Origin: Paludibacteraceae bacterium
GTDB taxonomy: Bacteria; Bacteroidota; Bacteroidia; Bacteroidales; Paludibacteraceae
Length of the DNA: 64,000 bases
Direction: 5' to 3'
Assembly: GCA_017938155.1 (NCBI GenBank)
Contig: JAGBCD010000036.1
Location: 42,317 to 106,316, forward strand
Shown: in pieces, positions 27,440 to 37,309 of the stretch
How the letters are laid out: the number at the start of each line of letters is the position of its first letter
Numbering within the stretch: the first letter of the stretch is position 1
The notes under the pieces: generated by a model
Databases searched by the model: none
Told to the model about the DNA's origin: nothing
Seen by the model: the letters and a program-made list of their open reading frames with translations, nothing else
Position numbers and translations under genes: made by a program

Positions 27440-28780
27440 TTATTTTTGTGGGAAGTTGAAGTGGTAAACCAATTTCACTCCACCATCAAAATAGCCTAAT
27501 TTGTTAGCGTATGCATCCGTTAGTGATAGGATATCAACAGTAGCATTGCCATGCGCTGTAGGAGGTGTTACAGCGATGAAACTTTCTTTGTTGAGGTCAT
27601 TGGTATAGAGTGAATACACGCCATAGTTGGCATAGGCACCCAATCCCAATGAGGTATTGTTTTTGAAGTTCCATTCCTTGCCCAGTTCTATTCCTACCAA
27701 TACATTGAGTTTGCTGGAATTGAACTTGTCTTTGTTGTCCATATTCTTCACGGCACCTGTAATCTGTTCGTTGGTTACGGTAACGTCCATTTCTGGGAAA
27801 TAGGCATGGATGTTTGCATTTTGCATGTTTTGGTTGAAATGTGTGAAGACGGGCAATGACACTTTAGGTCCTACATTTAGAAAGAACCCTTTGTCTGTAA
27901 TCATAGTAAACATGATCGGTATCTCCACCATTATTTGTCCATCTTTCTCATTGACATCAGTAGCTTGAATGCTGTAGTCAATTGGATTGCCATCAGCCAC
28001 TACGGAATAGGTAGAGTCAAGAGATGCAGACAGTTTGTTTTGCACATAGCCCACAGAAATACCGGTCAATATACCCATCGTAGGTTGGTGCAATGCTTTC
28101 TTGCCTCCTCTATTGCCAAAGTAGTATGCATATTGGATATCCAACCACGTATCAAATCCGCAGTGCCATTTGCCATCAATAGTCGTTTGTTGCATGAGTG
28201 ATGCGGCACCACCTCTCAGGCCGATAGAGATGCGGTTGAAACATTTATGCTTAACGTCTTTTATTTCTGGCATTTGTTCATCCCCCCATTCGTACTTGGT
28301 AGTATCGGGTATTTGTGGGGTAGAAGGTTTGGGCTGAGGAGCGGGTTCTATCTGTTTGGGTGTAGTATCAACAGGCAAGGGTTGTACGGGTGTCGTATCC
28401 TGTACTTGCTCCAGTTTCTCTTGCACTGCTTGTTCGATGGTTTGTCCGCTTTGCAGTTCCTTCATTATTTCCTCTGCCACCAATCCGTTAGGAATGAGGG
28501 CTTGTGGAATAACCCATGAGTTGATTCCTTGCAATAGGACGCCGTTGGGGAAGCGTTTACCACCAGCTTGTTTGACGATATGGTTCACTTTGTACACCCA
28601 TGTGGACATACGTTCTCCTGTGAGGTATCGTGTTTGTGTTGAGTCGATGCTCACGGTGTCACCCGGTTGGATATTGACATGTGAGCCGTCATAGTAGATA
28701 TCTTTGGTATTGGTATTGTTTTGTGCTACAGCAGTTAATGAGCAAATGGCAGCAACGATAGTTATGATATATTTTTTCAT
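27440..28780 (-). CDS. Outer-membrane beta-barrel protein with N-terminal SH3-like segment
   Basis: 446 residues. Signal peptide MKKYIITIVAAICSLTAVAQ. Residues ~25-90 (VNIQPGDTVSIDSTQTRYLT, then STWVYKVNHIVKQAGGKRF and INSWVIP) resemble the small SH3-like wall-binding segments with a TG..IPSWVKG..Y.V.QV....I.SWV pattern seen in lysins and amidases. A ~90-residue linker rich in Pro, Gln and Thr follows (for example APQPKPSTPQIPDTTK), then a C-terminal barrel of the Bacteroidetes OMP_b-brl kind (ISIGLRGGAASL, VEIPIMFTMITDKGFFLNVG, SLGLGAYANYG, FDGGVKLVYHFNF ending in aromatic-rich strands). It is the last gene of the secreted-protein array and 15 bp after the 2165-residue protein. Inference: an outer-membrane partner or anchor that may also bind peptidoglycan. 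Confidence 0.75.
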   Translation of the reverse strand: MKKYIITIVAAICSLTAVAQNNTNTKDIYYDGSHVNIQPGDTVSIDSTQTRYLTGERMSTWVYKVNHIVKQAGGKRFPNGVLLQGINSWVIPQALIPNGLVAEEIMKELQSGQTIEQAVQEKLEQVQDTTPVQPLPVDTTPKQIEPAPQPKPSTPQIPDTTKYEWGDEQMPEIKDVKHKCFNRISIGLRGGAASLMQQTTIDGKWHCGFDTWLDIQYAYYFGNRGGKKALHQPTMGILTGISVGYVQNKLSASLDSTYSVVADGNPIDYSIQATDVNEKDGQIMVEIPIMFTMITDKGFFLNVGPKVSLPVFTHFNQNMQNANIHAYFPEMDVTVTNEQITGAVKNMDNKDKFNSSKLNVLVGIELGKEWNFKNNTSLGLGAYANYGVYSLYTNDLNKESFIAVTPPTAHGNATVDILSLTDAYANKLGYFDGGVKLVYHFNFPQK

Positions 28781-28795
28781 TGTTCAGTCCTCCAA

Positions 28796-31700
28796 TTATT
28801 TCACGATGTATTTAAAGGTATATACCTGTTCACCCATCCATAGTTCGATCAGGTAGCATCCTGGTGTATTTTGTGCTTTTATTTGGATGGTTTGAGCCTT
28901 TTGCACAGTATGTATTTGCTGTACTTGCAATCCTTGTCCGTTGTATGTCTTCACGTCGCATACCTCTTGTGGATTGAGGCCTTGTATTTCTAAGGTTTGT
29001 CCTGGTGATGCGATAGAAGGGGTAATAGTAGGAGCGTATTGTACAGGAGTGCATGTGATGATATTGGTACGTGCTGTGATGCCGCAAGGATGTTGTTCGG
29101 ACTCACTGTATAGGAGTCGAGCATAGTACATACCCACGAGTGGTTCTCCTGTGGTGTAGTAGTATCCTGTTCCGACTTTCTTGTCGTTGCCCACTTCTGG
29201 TAGTAGGGTCAAGTCGTCTATCTCTCCATCCTCAGCGAGGTACCATTCGACAGAGTCTTGTGTTATCTCGCTAAATCCGAGTGTATCTTTGATGTAGCGG
29301 TAGTTGATCATCAGCATTCTGTTCCCGAACATTGCTTCTGCTGGCAGTTGGTCAAAATCGGTCGTATTGTCGGCACTTGGTAGTTCAACCAATTGTGTGA
29401 TGCTATCTTGTACGGTAGCGCAATCGCTTGTGAGTTGGCACATGATTTGTATCATCTCGCCGCCGTTCAAGAGTTGTTGTATTTGTCCAATAGGTTGCCA
29501 CTCGTCTTGTAGTTTGGCAAACCATTCTACTTGGGTATTAGGAGCATAGAGTATGTCGTTGTCTATTTTGTCCATTATCCGTTCGTTAGGCACCTCTACA
29601 TTGATTGGTTCGCCGCAGACGGTTCTGACGCCTTGCATCCAATCATTTTCCCACAACATATGGTACTTGATGAGGTTATGTTTCACTACGGAGTCGCATC
29701 CCAATACGGTGGTTAGGGTATCGTAGTAGTACTCACGAGTATCTGCAGGGCAGATGGTGTCATATACCTCGGTGTATTGGGTTGGATTGACTGTGAGTGA
29801 GAGTGTCACGATGCTGTCACATCCAGTAATGAAAGATGTCAAGGTCACTTTGTATTCACCTGTCTTGTTTAGACTTTGTCCATTCCATTCATATACTTGA
29901 TTGTCGCAGTTGGTGTCAGCCATTTGGTAGGTTAGTATTGGTAGTTCGGTCACGGTGAGGGTCACGATACTATCGCATCCTGTCACAAGGGAAGTGAGGG
30001 TATCTACAAAGGTACCTACAGGATAGGAGTTGCCTTCCCATTGTACTTGTTCGTTAGGACATACAAAGAGTTCTTGTGTGCCTGTGAGGATAGGCAGTTC
30101 GGTCACGGTGAGGGTCACGATACTGTCGCATCCAGTAACGAGGGATGTGAGGGTATCTACGTGTGTACCTACAGGATAGGAGTTGCCTTCCCATTGCACT
30201 TGTTCGTTAGGACATACAAAGAGTTCTTGTGTGCCTGTGAGTGTAGGCAATGCAATGACGGTGAGGGTCACAATACTGTCGCAACCATGGATGGTATTGA
30301 GGGTATCTATCCATTCACCTGCTTGGTAAGGATGGCCCTCCCACATATATGGGAGATCGTGTTCACATACATAGACGGTGTCTTTGATATCTTTATACAC
30401 AGGCAACACGTTGATGTCGTAGGTATAGATAGAGTCGTATTGGTATGTGAGTGCTTGTCCGTTGTAGGTCTCTGATGCGGTGAGGCATAGGGTATCACTC
30501 CATGTCGTGTCGCTGGTTATCGTGAGGGTTGTCAAGCGTGTGTTGTAGGTCTCTTCGTAGCATACAGATGCTTCTGTAGGTTGAACGAGACGTGTATAAG
30601 CCTCTGCCTCTAAGGTAAAGTCGTTGCTATAAAGTGTGTCTTGGCATGAGGTCACTACGGCGTAGCGTAGTTGTACTGTTTGTGTCAAGCTATCGAGCAA
30701 TGATACCGTATCTATAGGCAAATAGGTTTGCGTTGCGGTGTCTTTGGATTGCCAGAAGATGCTCTCCACGTGCATGTACTCGTTGTCGTCTTGTGGGTAG
30801 TCGTAGGTAAAGTCTGCCCAGAGTACTTGGGTGGCAAGTCCTACTTGTAGGGTCTTGCCAGCAGCCACGCGTGGTTTGGACTTCAAGGTGGTGTAGAGCT
30901 CTGGTTGCTTATACACACGGAAGTTGTATATATATACGCTATCGATGAGTCGTGTGAGTGACAAGGTATCCGTGGTAGCGATATTGAATACGGTATCTCG
31001 CACTATGGTATCGTTGGTTACCATTAGACTTGGATTGTTTCTTGTCTGTACGATAGTGTTTTGGCATAGTACAGAGTCTTGTACCACTACCAAAGAGTCG
31101 TAACGCCAAGGTTGTGCAACGATATTGATAACGTTGCTTTCCACCATGTTTTCGCAGCTATCCAAGAGGACGTATTGCAATGCCAATGTTTTTTGTTCTT
31201 TGGTCAGTGGAGCAGGATAAGCCTCAGCAATGGATTTGCCATCCAATGTTTGCCAATAGATACTATCCACTTTGGCCAACGTATCTTGTGCTATGCGTTG
31301 GTAGTAAGCAGCTATGGAGTCGAGTGATGGTTGCACTTCGATTTGCATACCTTGTACTACCAATGGGAGTGCATGCAAAGAATCGAGTTGATGTGTAGTG
31401 AGTGCTTGGTGTGGCATGATAGGTCTTACGTGGAAGTCTTTGATATATTCGATCAACCATGTATTTTCTATCACTTGGGTAGTATCGCTCCAGTACCATG
31501 TCTCTTCGTCGAAGGATAGTATTTCGCGCACGATATCTTTTTGTCCGATGGTATCGCTGAAGGTATAGAAAGCTCCGTCGCATACTACATCGTAGATGGT
31601 GTCTCGAACGATAGAGTCGGCTCTCTCTGGGATGAACTCAATATAGATGCGTGTAGTTGCACTATCGGAACGGTAGCCTAAGATGATATCCACCCATCCT

Positions 31701-34700
31701 AAGTGTTTGACTAAGTCACGGTCAATATCTTTGCTCTTTGCCTCGTATGGAGCAAATCCTTGTTCTACTGTCATGAGTATTTCTGAGTCACATTCACCCA
31801 TACGGATGTCTGTACCCGCTGTGGTAGAGTCGTTTTCTTCGTTGACAACCCATAGTCGGAGGTCTTTACCTTCTGGGAAGATGGTTGAGTCCATCTTGAT
31901 TTGGTAGAATAGGTATTTACCACCACCTGGGTGCACATTACCTTTTTCCCAATCGAAGACAATAGGTTCCAAGCAGTCTTCACCTTTGCTGAGTTGTGCT
32001 TCGAACTGGAAGGTGATGTCAGCATTAGGAATGATGCGTAGGTAAGCTACAGGTTTTTCTACCGACTGCATGTTGGCACGAGTAATGGTTTTCAAGAGGG
32101 TATCTTGTGGGTTAAGCACTTCGGTGCGTTTTGCCATGGTGTGTGCCACTGGGCATTCCCATGATACTTCTACTTGTACGTGAGTAGTGGTGTCGGCATG
32201 GTTGAACACTTTGAGCATTGCATCGCCTTTGGTATTGAGTTGCAGGTTAGAGATGTCCAACTCGTACCATACGGTATCGCCTGCTGCTTGATGGTAATCA
32301 ATGTTTGGTGCGAGGGCGATAGCCTCTTGGCAAGCAAAGATGGTATCGGTAAGTAGGTCATCAATATACTTGATATAGATGCTATCATCCACTTTGGTTT
32401 CCACGTATACGTATAGGTAATCCATTGCCATACCTTGTATGGTAGCAGATGCTATTTGTTTGGTAACCAATTGTTTTGCACCGATATTGGCGGATTGGCT
32501 TGTAATGATAGTGGAGTCACAATGTTCGTATAGTGAAGCATGTATATATCCTGTTTTGGTATCGATGTTCTTGACACCTATTTCAATGCCTTTGTTATTC
32601 GTTTTGAGTTCATTGACATTGATTCTGTACCATTTCTCTTCGTTGGCCAACTGTATATGTGAAGATAGTGTATCCAAGATGATGGCGTGTGAACAGTCCA
32701 CACCGTCGTTAGGGTCTTGTAGGTTGAATGAGAAGTTGAGCTTGTGGTCGGATTGTAGTTTGACATAGGCAGTCTTGCCCGCTCCGAGTAGTGCCACTTC
32801 ACGTTCGATGAGTTGGTGCAGTTCTTGTCCTGGTTGCAAGGTGATGCTGTTGGTCAGCATGGTTTGGTTGACAGGGCAATCAAAAGCCACTTGTACAGTG
32901 AGTGTATTGATTTGGTCACTGTTGTAGAGGGAAATATTGGAGGTATATTCGGTGTTGTTGAGTGTATCGGTATTGATGGTGTACCATGCCGTTCCCTCAT
33001 GTTTGTATTTGTATCCCCACTCCACTTCTTGATGGGTTGAGCAACTTGCGTCTGTGAATGGCGTTGGGTCAAGCAATTCGGCTTGCATGTGAATAGGTTG
33101 TTCACAAGCCACTCTATAGTAGATGAACGTATCTACCAGTTCAACTGCCGCATAAGGATGCAAGACTTGTTTGGTCTCTCCTGGGTTGAGCTCAAGTATT
33201 CTACGTTGTGGTTGGTTGCAAGGGCAGTTAGGTGCAAAGTCTAATATCACTTGGTTTTGTTTGGTATTGGACTTGTTGGTATAGGTCACCATTACATCTT
33301 TGTGTAGTAGTTTGGCTTGTGTTAGGTCCACACTATACCATAGGGCACCTTGTTCAGGTTTTTGGTGATTGCCGCTGGTCCAGTTGAACGGAATAGCTTT
33401 TTGGCAATCAGTACCTTCGTCAGGTGTCACAAAATTGATATGGAAGTCAATCGGTTGATTGGTGGTCAGTTTGACATAGAGGAAAGATATGGTCTTGTCA
33501 AAGTTACGCATAAAGTCCTTGGATGCCGTCTCTTGTGCTGTACCGTTGGCATCGAGTATAAGTTCTCTCGTTTGGTTAGGCAAGGAGTCTGGACATTCGG
33601 TGGACACCTCTATTTGTACGGTAGCATTTTGTGCAGCACGGTTGTTGATAATAGCGGAAGGTAGCAGTTCTGTGTTTTTGAGTGGTGTCATATCCACGAT
33701 AAACCATGCGGTAGTATCTTTGGGCAGGGTATGTCCTTCTTCCCAGTTGAAGTGTGTACCATTGACGCACGCACTATCTGCAGGTAGTACGGCGGTTGGC
33801 ACCCATTCTGCAAATAGCTCGAGTGGTTGTTCGGACTTTACTCCCATATAGATGGTGCTGGTACCCAACATTTGCAGTGTAGAGTTGTTGACTATTTTGT
33901 CGAACTCACCTTTGGGTCCTACAGCTTTCTCCAAAGTCTGTAGGTCAAGGTATGGGCACTCGAGTGCCATTTGTAGCAATAGATTGGTTGTTTGTGTCGT
34001 ACTTAGGTTTTTACCTACGAGTCGTAGGTCGTATAGTTGTCCTCCTTGCTTTTGTTTGGACAGGTCCACTGCATACCAGAAGTTACCTGGCTCTTGCATC
34101 ACGTTCTTGCCAAACTCAAATGGTGCTGCGCTTTTGCAGGCATCACCTTCTCTGACGTGTTTGAGTCGCACGTAAGCGTTGATGTCTTGTGAGTTCACCA
34201 CCTTGATAAAGAGGGTGTCGTAGTTGGCTGCTATCGCTTCTATTTGGTTGCGTTGCATGGTAACGACACTGATGCCATCAGGTTGGAGCGATGCGTCAAG
34301 TGTTTTCGTGGCTGATGTCTTAGATTGATATGCCAATACTTCAGTGATGTTGAGCACCTCTGTAGTTGAGAGGTTTTGAATGGTCATCTCTGGCATCATT
34401 TTCTTGCCCCTCAACGAATCGATGGGAATGTAGTAGTAGTGTTCTCCTGCGGGGATGATAGTCTCTTGGTAGAGATTGAACTGTGTTGCAGCGGAGAAGT
34501 CCACTACAGGCATAGCAGGCATCGTAATAAGTTCTGGATGTATCTTGATGTTTTGACTGGCTTGCACTTGCAAGTACGTCTCATCCATAGCTTTGGCATC
34601 GATGTCCATACGAAGGATGGTGTCATATACAGTGGCATAGGCAGGTATATGAACAGTCTTGGTTGTGATACCTGTACTTGGGCAGTCAGGGCTCTCTTGT

Positions 34701-35293
34701 AGGAGTACTTGTGCCTCTTGTGCTGAAGTGTTTTGTAGCACGTAGCGAATAGTCTTGGCAGCATCATTTTTCGCATCAGCTATATTAAGTTTGTACCAAG
34801 CTTCGCCTTTGTTTTGTGTCGTAGGGATGTTGTAGGTTAGGTAAGGTGCGTCCACACAACCATTGTCCATCTCCACGTAGTCGGTCACAGAAGCGGCGAG
34901 GCGGAGATCATGGCTGCATCGTAGTTTGAGATAAACCAGTTTTTGGTTCATCTTCACCAACTGTGCCACACTTTTGGAAAGCAACACATTGCTATGCGGT
35001 GCAATGGTTTTGTCATACTCCATGCTATTGCTTAGCAGTGTAGCTTCGGCCATTACCTCATTGGGAACGTCTGCCATGTTGATAAGGTAGAGGGTTAGGT
35101 ACGGATCATCCTCGTCGTAGAGGGGGTCTAAGCTAATTTTGTACCATACGTCTGTAGCCGTTGCAGGTTGCAGGTTTCCTTTTTCCCAGTCGAAGGGGAT
35201 GGCATTTTCTTTGCTTGTTCCATCTGCTACAGCTGCAATGCCCAGCATGCATGTAGCGATCAGTGTTAGGGTAGTTAAAACGAAACGTTTCAT
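28796..35293 (-). CDS. Giant secreted repeat protein, paralogue of the 2861-residue protein (2165 aa)
   Basis: Signal peptide (MKRFVLTTLTLIATCMLGIA). About ten N-terminal modules of ~125-130 residues share the Cys-x-x-A...FNW...W-Y-x-V/I-D-L pattern with the 2861-residue protein. A middle region (~1280-1750) holds other repeats; then four to five ~50-residue GCDSIVTLTV units (two nearly identical at DNA level, 153-bp period). The pre-terminal region (TDFDQLPAEAMFGNRMLMIN, VGTGYYYTTGEPLVGMYYA) aligns by eye with its counterpart in the 2861-residue protein, and the last ~75 residues look like a T9SS sorting domain (LEIQGLNPQEVCDVKTYNG...YTFKYIVK). Fourth gene after the 1534-residue protein's start in a close-spaced array. 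Surface localisation is likely; function unknown. Confidence 0.88.
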   Translation of the reverse strand: MKRFVLTTLTLIATCMLGIAAVADGTSKENAIPFDWEKGNLQPATATDVWYKISLDPLYDEDDPYLTLYLINMADVPNEVMAEATLLSNSMEYDKTIAPHSNVLLSKSVAQLVKMNQKLVYLKLRCSHDLRLAASVTDYVEMDNGCVDAPYLTYNIPTTQNKGEAWYKLNIADAKNDAAKTIRYVLQNTSAQEAQVLLQESPDCPSTGITTKTVHIPAYATVYDTILRMDIDAKAMDETYLQVQASQNIKIHPELITMPAMPVVDFSAATQFNLYQETIIPAGEHYYYIPIDSLRGKKMMPEMTIQNLSTTEVLNITEVLAYQSKTSATKTLDASLQPDGISVVTMQRNQIEAIAANYDTLFIKVVNSQDINAYVRLKHVREGDACKSAAPFEFGKNVMQEPGNFWYAVDLSKQKQGGQLYDLRLVGKNLSTTQTTNLLLQMALECPYLDLQTLEKAVGPKGEFDKIVNNSTLQMLGTSTIYMGVKSEQPLELFAEWVPTAVLPADSACVNGTHFNWEEGHTLPKDTTAWFIVDMTPLKNTELLPSAIINNRAAQNATVQIEVSTECPDSLPNQTRELILDANGTAQETASKDFMRNFDKTISFLYVKLTTNQPIDFHINFVTPDEGTDCQKAIPFNWTSGNHQKPEQGALWYSVDLTQAKLLHKDVMVTYTNKSNTKQNQVILDFAPNCPCNQPQRRILELNPGETKQVLHPYAAVELVDTFIYYRVACEQPIHMQAELLDPTPFTDASCSTHQEVEWGYKYKHEGTAWYTINTDTLNNTEYTSNISLYNSDQINTLTVQVAFDCPVNQTMLTNSITLQPGQELHQLIEREVALLGAGKTAYVKLQSDHKLNFSFNLQDPNDGVDCSHAIILDTLSSHIQLANEEKWYRINVNELKTNNKGIEIGVKNIDTKTGYIHASLYEHCDSTIITSQSANIGAKQLVTKQIASATIQGMAMDYLYVYVETKVDDSIYIKYIDDLLTDTIFACQEAIALAPNIDYHQAAGDTVWYELDISNLQLNTKGDAMLKVFNHADTTTHVQVEVSWECPVAHTMAKRTEVLNPQDTLLKTITRANMQSVEKPVAYLRIIPNADITFQFEAQLSKGEDCLEPIVFDWEKGNVHPGGGKYLFYQIKMDSTIFPEGKDLRLWVVNEENDSTTAGTDIRMGECDSEILMTVEQGFAPYEAKSKDIDRDLVKHLGWVDIILGYRSDSATTRIYIEFIPERADSIVRDTIYDVVCDGAFYTFSDTIGQKDIVREILSFDEETWYWSDTTQVIENTWLIEYIKDFHVRPIMPHQALTTHQLDSLHALPLVVQGMQIEVQPSLDSIAAYYQRIAQDTLAKVDSIYWQTLDGKSIAEAYPAPLTKEQKTLALQYVLLDSCENMVESNVINIVAQPWRYDSLVVVQDSVLCQNTIVQTRNNPSLMVTNDTIVRDTVFNIATTDTLSLTRLIDSVYIYNFRVYKQPELYTTLKSKPRVAAGKTLQVGLATQVLWADFTYDYPQDDNEYMHVESIFWQSKDTATQTYLPIDTVSLLDSLTQTVQLRYAVVTSCQDTLYSNDFTLEAEAYTRLVQPTEASVCYEETYNTRLTTLTITSDTTWSDTLCLTASETYNGQALTYQYDSIYTYDINVLPVYKDIKDTVYVCEHDLPYMWEGHPYQAGEWIDTLNTIHGCDSIVTLTVIALPTLTGTQELFVCPNEQVQWEGNSYPVGTHVDTLTSLVTGCDSIVTLTVTELPILTGTQELFVCPNEQVQWEGNSYPVGTFVDTLTSLVTGCDSIVTLTVTELPILTYQMADTNCDNQVYEWNGQSLNKTGEYKVTLTSFITGCDSIVTLSLTVNPTQYTEVYDTICPADTREYYYDTLTTVLGCDSVVKHNLIKYHMLWENDWMQGVRTVCGEPINVEVPNERIMDKIDNDILYAPNTQVEWFAKLQDEWQPIGQIQQLLNGGEMIQIMCQLTSDCATVQDSITQLVELPSADNTTDFDQLPAEAMFGNRMLMINYRYIKDTLGFSEITQDSVEWYLAEDGEIDDLTLLPEVGNDKKVGTGYYYTTGEPLVGMYYARLLYSESEQHPCGITARTNIITCTPVQYAPTITPSIASPGQTLEIQGLNPQEVCDVKTYNGQGLQVQQIHTVQKAQTIQIKAQNTPGCYLIELWMGEQVYTFKYIVK
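29941..30246 (-). repeat. Coding tandem repeat, 153-bp period, two copies
   Basis: Two near-identical copies (29941-30093 and 30094-30246) encode 51-residue units containing QELFVCPNEQVQWEGNSY and ending GCDSIVTLTVTELP. A third, more diverged unit follows. Same unit type as in the 2861-residue protein. Confidence 0.88.
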
Positions 35294-35328
35294 CGTTTAT
35301 GTAATCTTTTTATATCTATATATAGTGT

Positions 35329-37290
35329 TTATTTACAATGTTGTCCTGTTAGGGTATATTTTTGGTTATCTCTGATAATGTATAGGTTGCCATTTTCGTC
35401 ACGTTGCAGGTAATAAGGCAGGTTGTTATCAGCCTGATTGTCTTGCAAGTGTGTAGGTTCATCGAGTTGTGTAAGGGTCAGGGTAACCTTGTAGGTACAT
35501 CCGTTAGGGTCTTTGGCAGTGATGATATGTGTACCAAAATCGGTTATCACTTCTCCCGTAGCGACATGAGTATAAGGTAGTTGTGATGCAGGCAATTGTA
35601 CGGACTCGGTTAGCACCTCTGGTTTGAGGATGGTCACGTTGTATTGGTTTATTTGCTTTGCATCCTGACTGACGATAATGGTGTCCACCAACACTGCTGA
35701 ATGGTCGGTCTTGAGTCCTTTAGGTGTAGTAAAGGTCTTGCCCGCGCAGAGGGTCGTATCGATGGTTGTTTGTGTGATATCCATCAGTTGAGTCACAGTG
35801 AGTTCTACGGTGCGGGTACAGGTGTTTCTACCTTCCACTTTGATGGTTTGTGTACCGAAGTTCTCCACTACATGTCTTAGGCTTGTCTCGTAGTAAGGCA
35901 GTTGTGACGCATAGAGTGATAGGTTCATGTACTCGGTTTCGAGTAAGGTATATTGTACGTTATATGTCGTGATGAGTTGTGTATCGGCATCGGGCATGGT
36001 GGTCACCTTGAAGGTGGTATCGTTGGGATAGGTCTTGCCGCCCATGGCAAAGGTCTTACCGGTACAGATGGTAGTGTCCACGTATTGTTGTAGTGTAGTC
36101 ATGCCGTGTACGACGTGTAGTAGGATACGTTCGTCACACTGTCCTGGTGTATGGATTACGAAATCGTAGTCACCAAAGTGGTCAATTAGCTTCTCCTTGC
36201 GATAGAGCGTAGGAAGTTGTGATGCAGACAAGGTGATGGTGTCGTATATTGTCTCTGGCGGTGTGATGGTCAGGTTGTAGGTAGTCACATTGATTTGGTT
36301 GGATGTAACCCATGCCGTATCCACGTAGCCTGTCACTGATTGTGTAAGCAATGTATCTGCCAACTGCAATCCCATACCTTGACACAGGGTCGTATCGATG
36401 GTGATTGCGTTGTAGATAGGTTTGGTATATACGCGTACTCTGCCCACATAAGTAGAGTCGTGGCGTAGGTGTACGAAGATTGGTTGTGCTTGTGCTTTCG
36501 CGTTCGCAATGGTTTGTTTGGATAGTACCAATACTTTGGTGGAGTCTGCCAATTGCGTTTGTAGGAAAGGCGTAGCATCGCAAGTAGCCAACGAGAGCTC
36601 AAAGTCGCAAGGCAGGTTGTTTTTTTGTTGCCATTGGATAAACACGTCGCTATTGGATGGCATCTGCGCGGGGTTGAACTTATACACATCATAAGGGGAT
36701 GATGAGATAAAGGTCATTCCGTTGTACATAGGCAGTGGGTCCTCGCAGGTAGAGTTGGGTCCTTGGTCAAAAGGCGTACATATCACTCTACCCTCTCCAT
36801 CTCCTATAGGGTACGCGCGCATGTGAGGAGTAACGGCTTGTTGGAATACCTCTCCCAGTTTACCCATCTCGTCCAGTTTTTTGTTGATGTCGGTCACGTC
36901 CATATCTTTCATTTGGTTGGGCGACACGCGTAGGGAGAAGGTGGGTTCTTTGGATGAGCAGAAAGCATATACCTCAAGTTGTATTTGGCAGTCTGCAAAC
37001 CAATAGGCAGTAAGTCCTTTGCGCAACTCGCTAATTGGTGCGGAAAACCATGTAGTGTCGCTGATGGTCATATCCATGCCAAATTCGAAAGGAATGGATG
37101 TTTCCTTGCAGTCACAGAAGTAATATTTGTAGCCAAATATTTTTCTTTCGAGTTCGCAGGACCAAGAGCCTTCTGCTATTTCTTCATCGGAAGGCAGTTG
37201 CTCTACATAATTCTCTGTTTGTGCATTTAGACTGACGGTGACGGTCGCACCGAAAAGGGCTAAAGATAGCGCAAAGTGACGTAGTTTCAT
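35329..37290 (-). CDS. Secreted protein with three ASQLPY repeats (653 aa)
   Basis: Signal peptide at the N-terminus (LRHFALSLALFGATVTVSLNA). Residues ~25-290 are a cysteine-containing domain related in pattern to the modules of the giant proteins (IPFEFGMDMTISDTTWFSAP). Residues ~290-610 hold three ~105-residue repeats, each with IDTTLC-x-G-K, then YNVTI, then L-x-ASQLPY and a final FGTH/FGTQ-I...C-T-x-x-V-x-LTVTQL. The end, GNLYIIRDNQKYTLTGQHCK, is a short motif of the kind found at the C-termini of many Bacteroidetes exported proteins, rather than a full ~70-residue T9SS domain. It lies 19 bp after the 593-residue protein and 35 bp before the 2165-residue protein. Function unknown. Confidence 0.82.
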   Translation of the reverse strand: MKLRHFALSLALFGATVTVSLNAQTENYVEQLPSDEEIAEGSWSCELERKIFGYKYYFCDCKETSIPFEFGMDMTISDTTWFSAPISELRKGLTAYWFADCQIQLEVYAFCSSKEPTFSLRVSPNQMKDMDVTDINKKLDEMGKLGEVFQQAVTPHMRAYPIGDGEGRVICTPFDQGPNSTCEDPLPMYNGMTFISSSPYDVYKFNPAQMPSNSDVFIQWQQKNNLPCDFELSLATCDATPFLQTQLADSTKVLVLSKQTIANAKAQAQPIFVHLRHDSTYVGRVRVYTKPIYNAITIDTTLCQGMGLQLADTLLTQSVTGYVDTAWVTSNQINVTTYNLTITPPETIYDTITLSASQLPTLYRKEKLIDHFGDYDFVIHTPGQCDERILLHVVHGMTTLQQYVDTTICTGKTFAMGGKTYPNDTTFKVTTMPDADTQLITTYNVQYTLLETEYMNLSLYASQLPYYETSLRHVVENFGTQTIKVEGRNTCTRTVELTVTQLMDITQTTIDTTLCAGKTFTTPKGLKTDHSAVLVDTIIVSQDAKQINQYNVTILKPEVLTESVQLPASQLPYTHVATGEVITDFGTHIITAKDPNGCTYKVTLTLTQLDEPTHLQDNQADNNLPYYLQRDENGNLYIIRDNQKYTLTGQHCK

Positions 37291-37309
37291 ATGTTCGATT
37301 GTTTAGATA

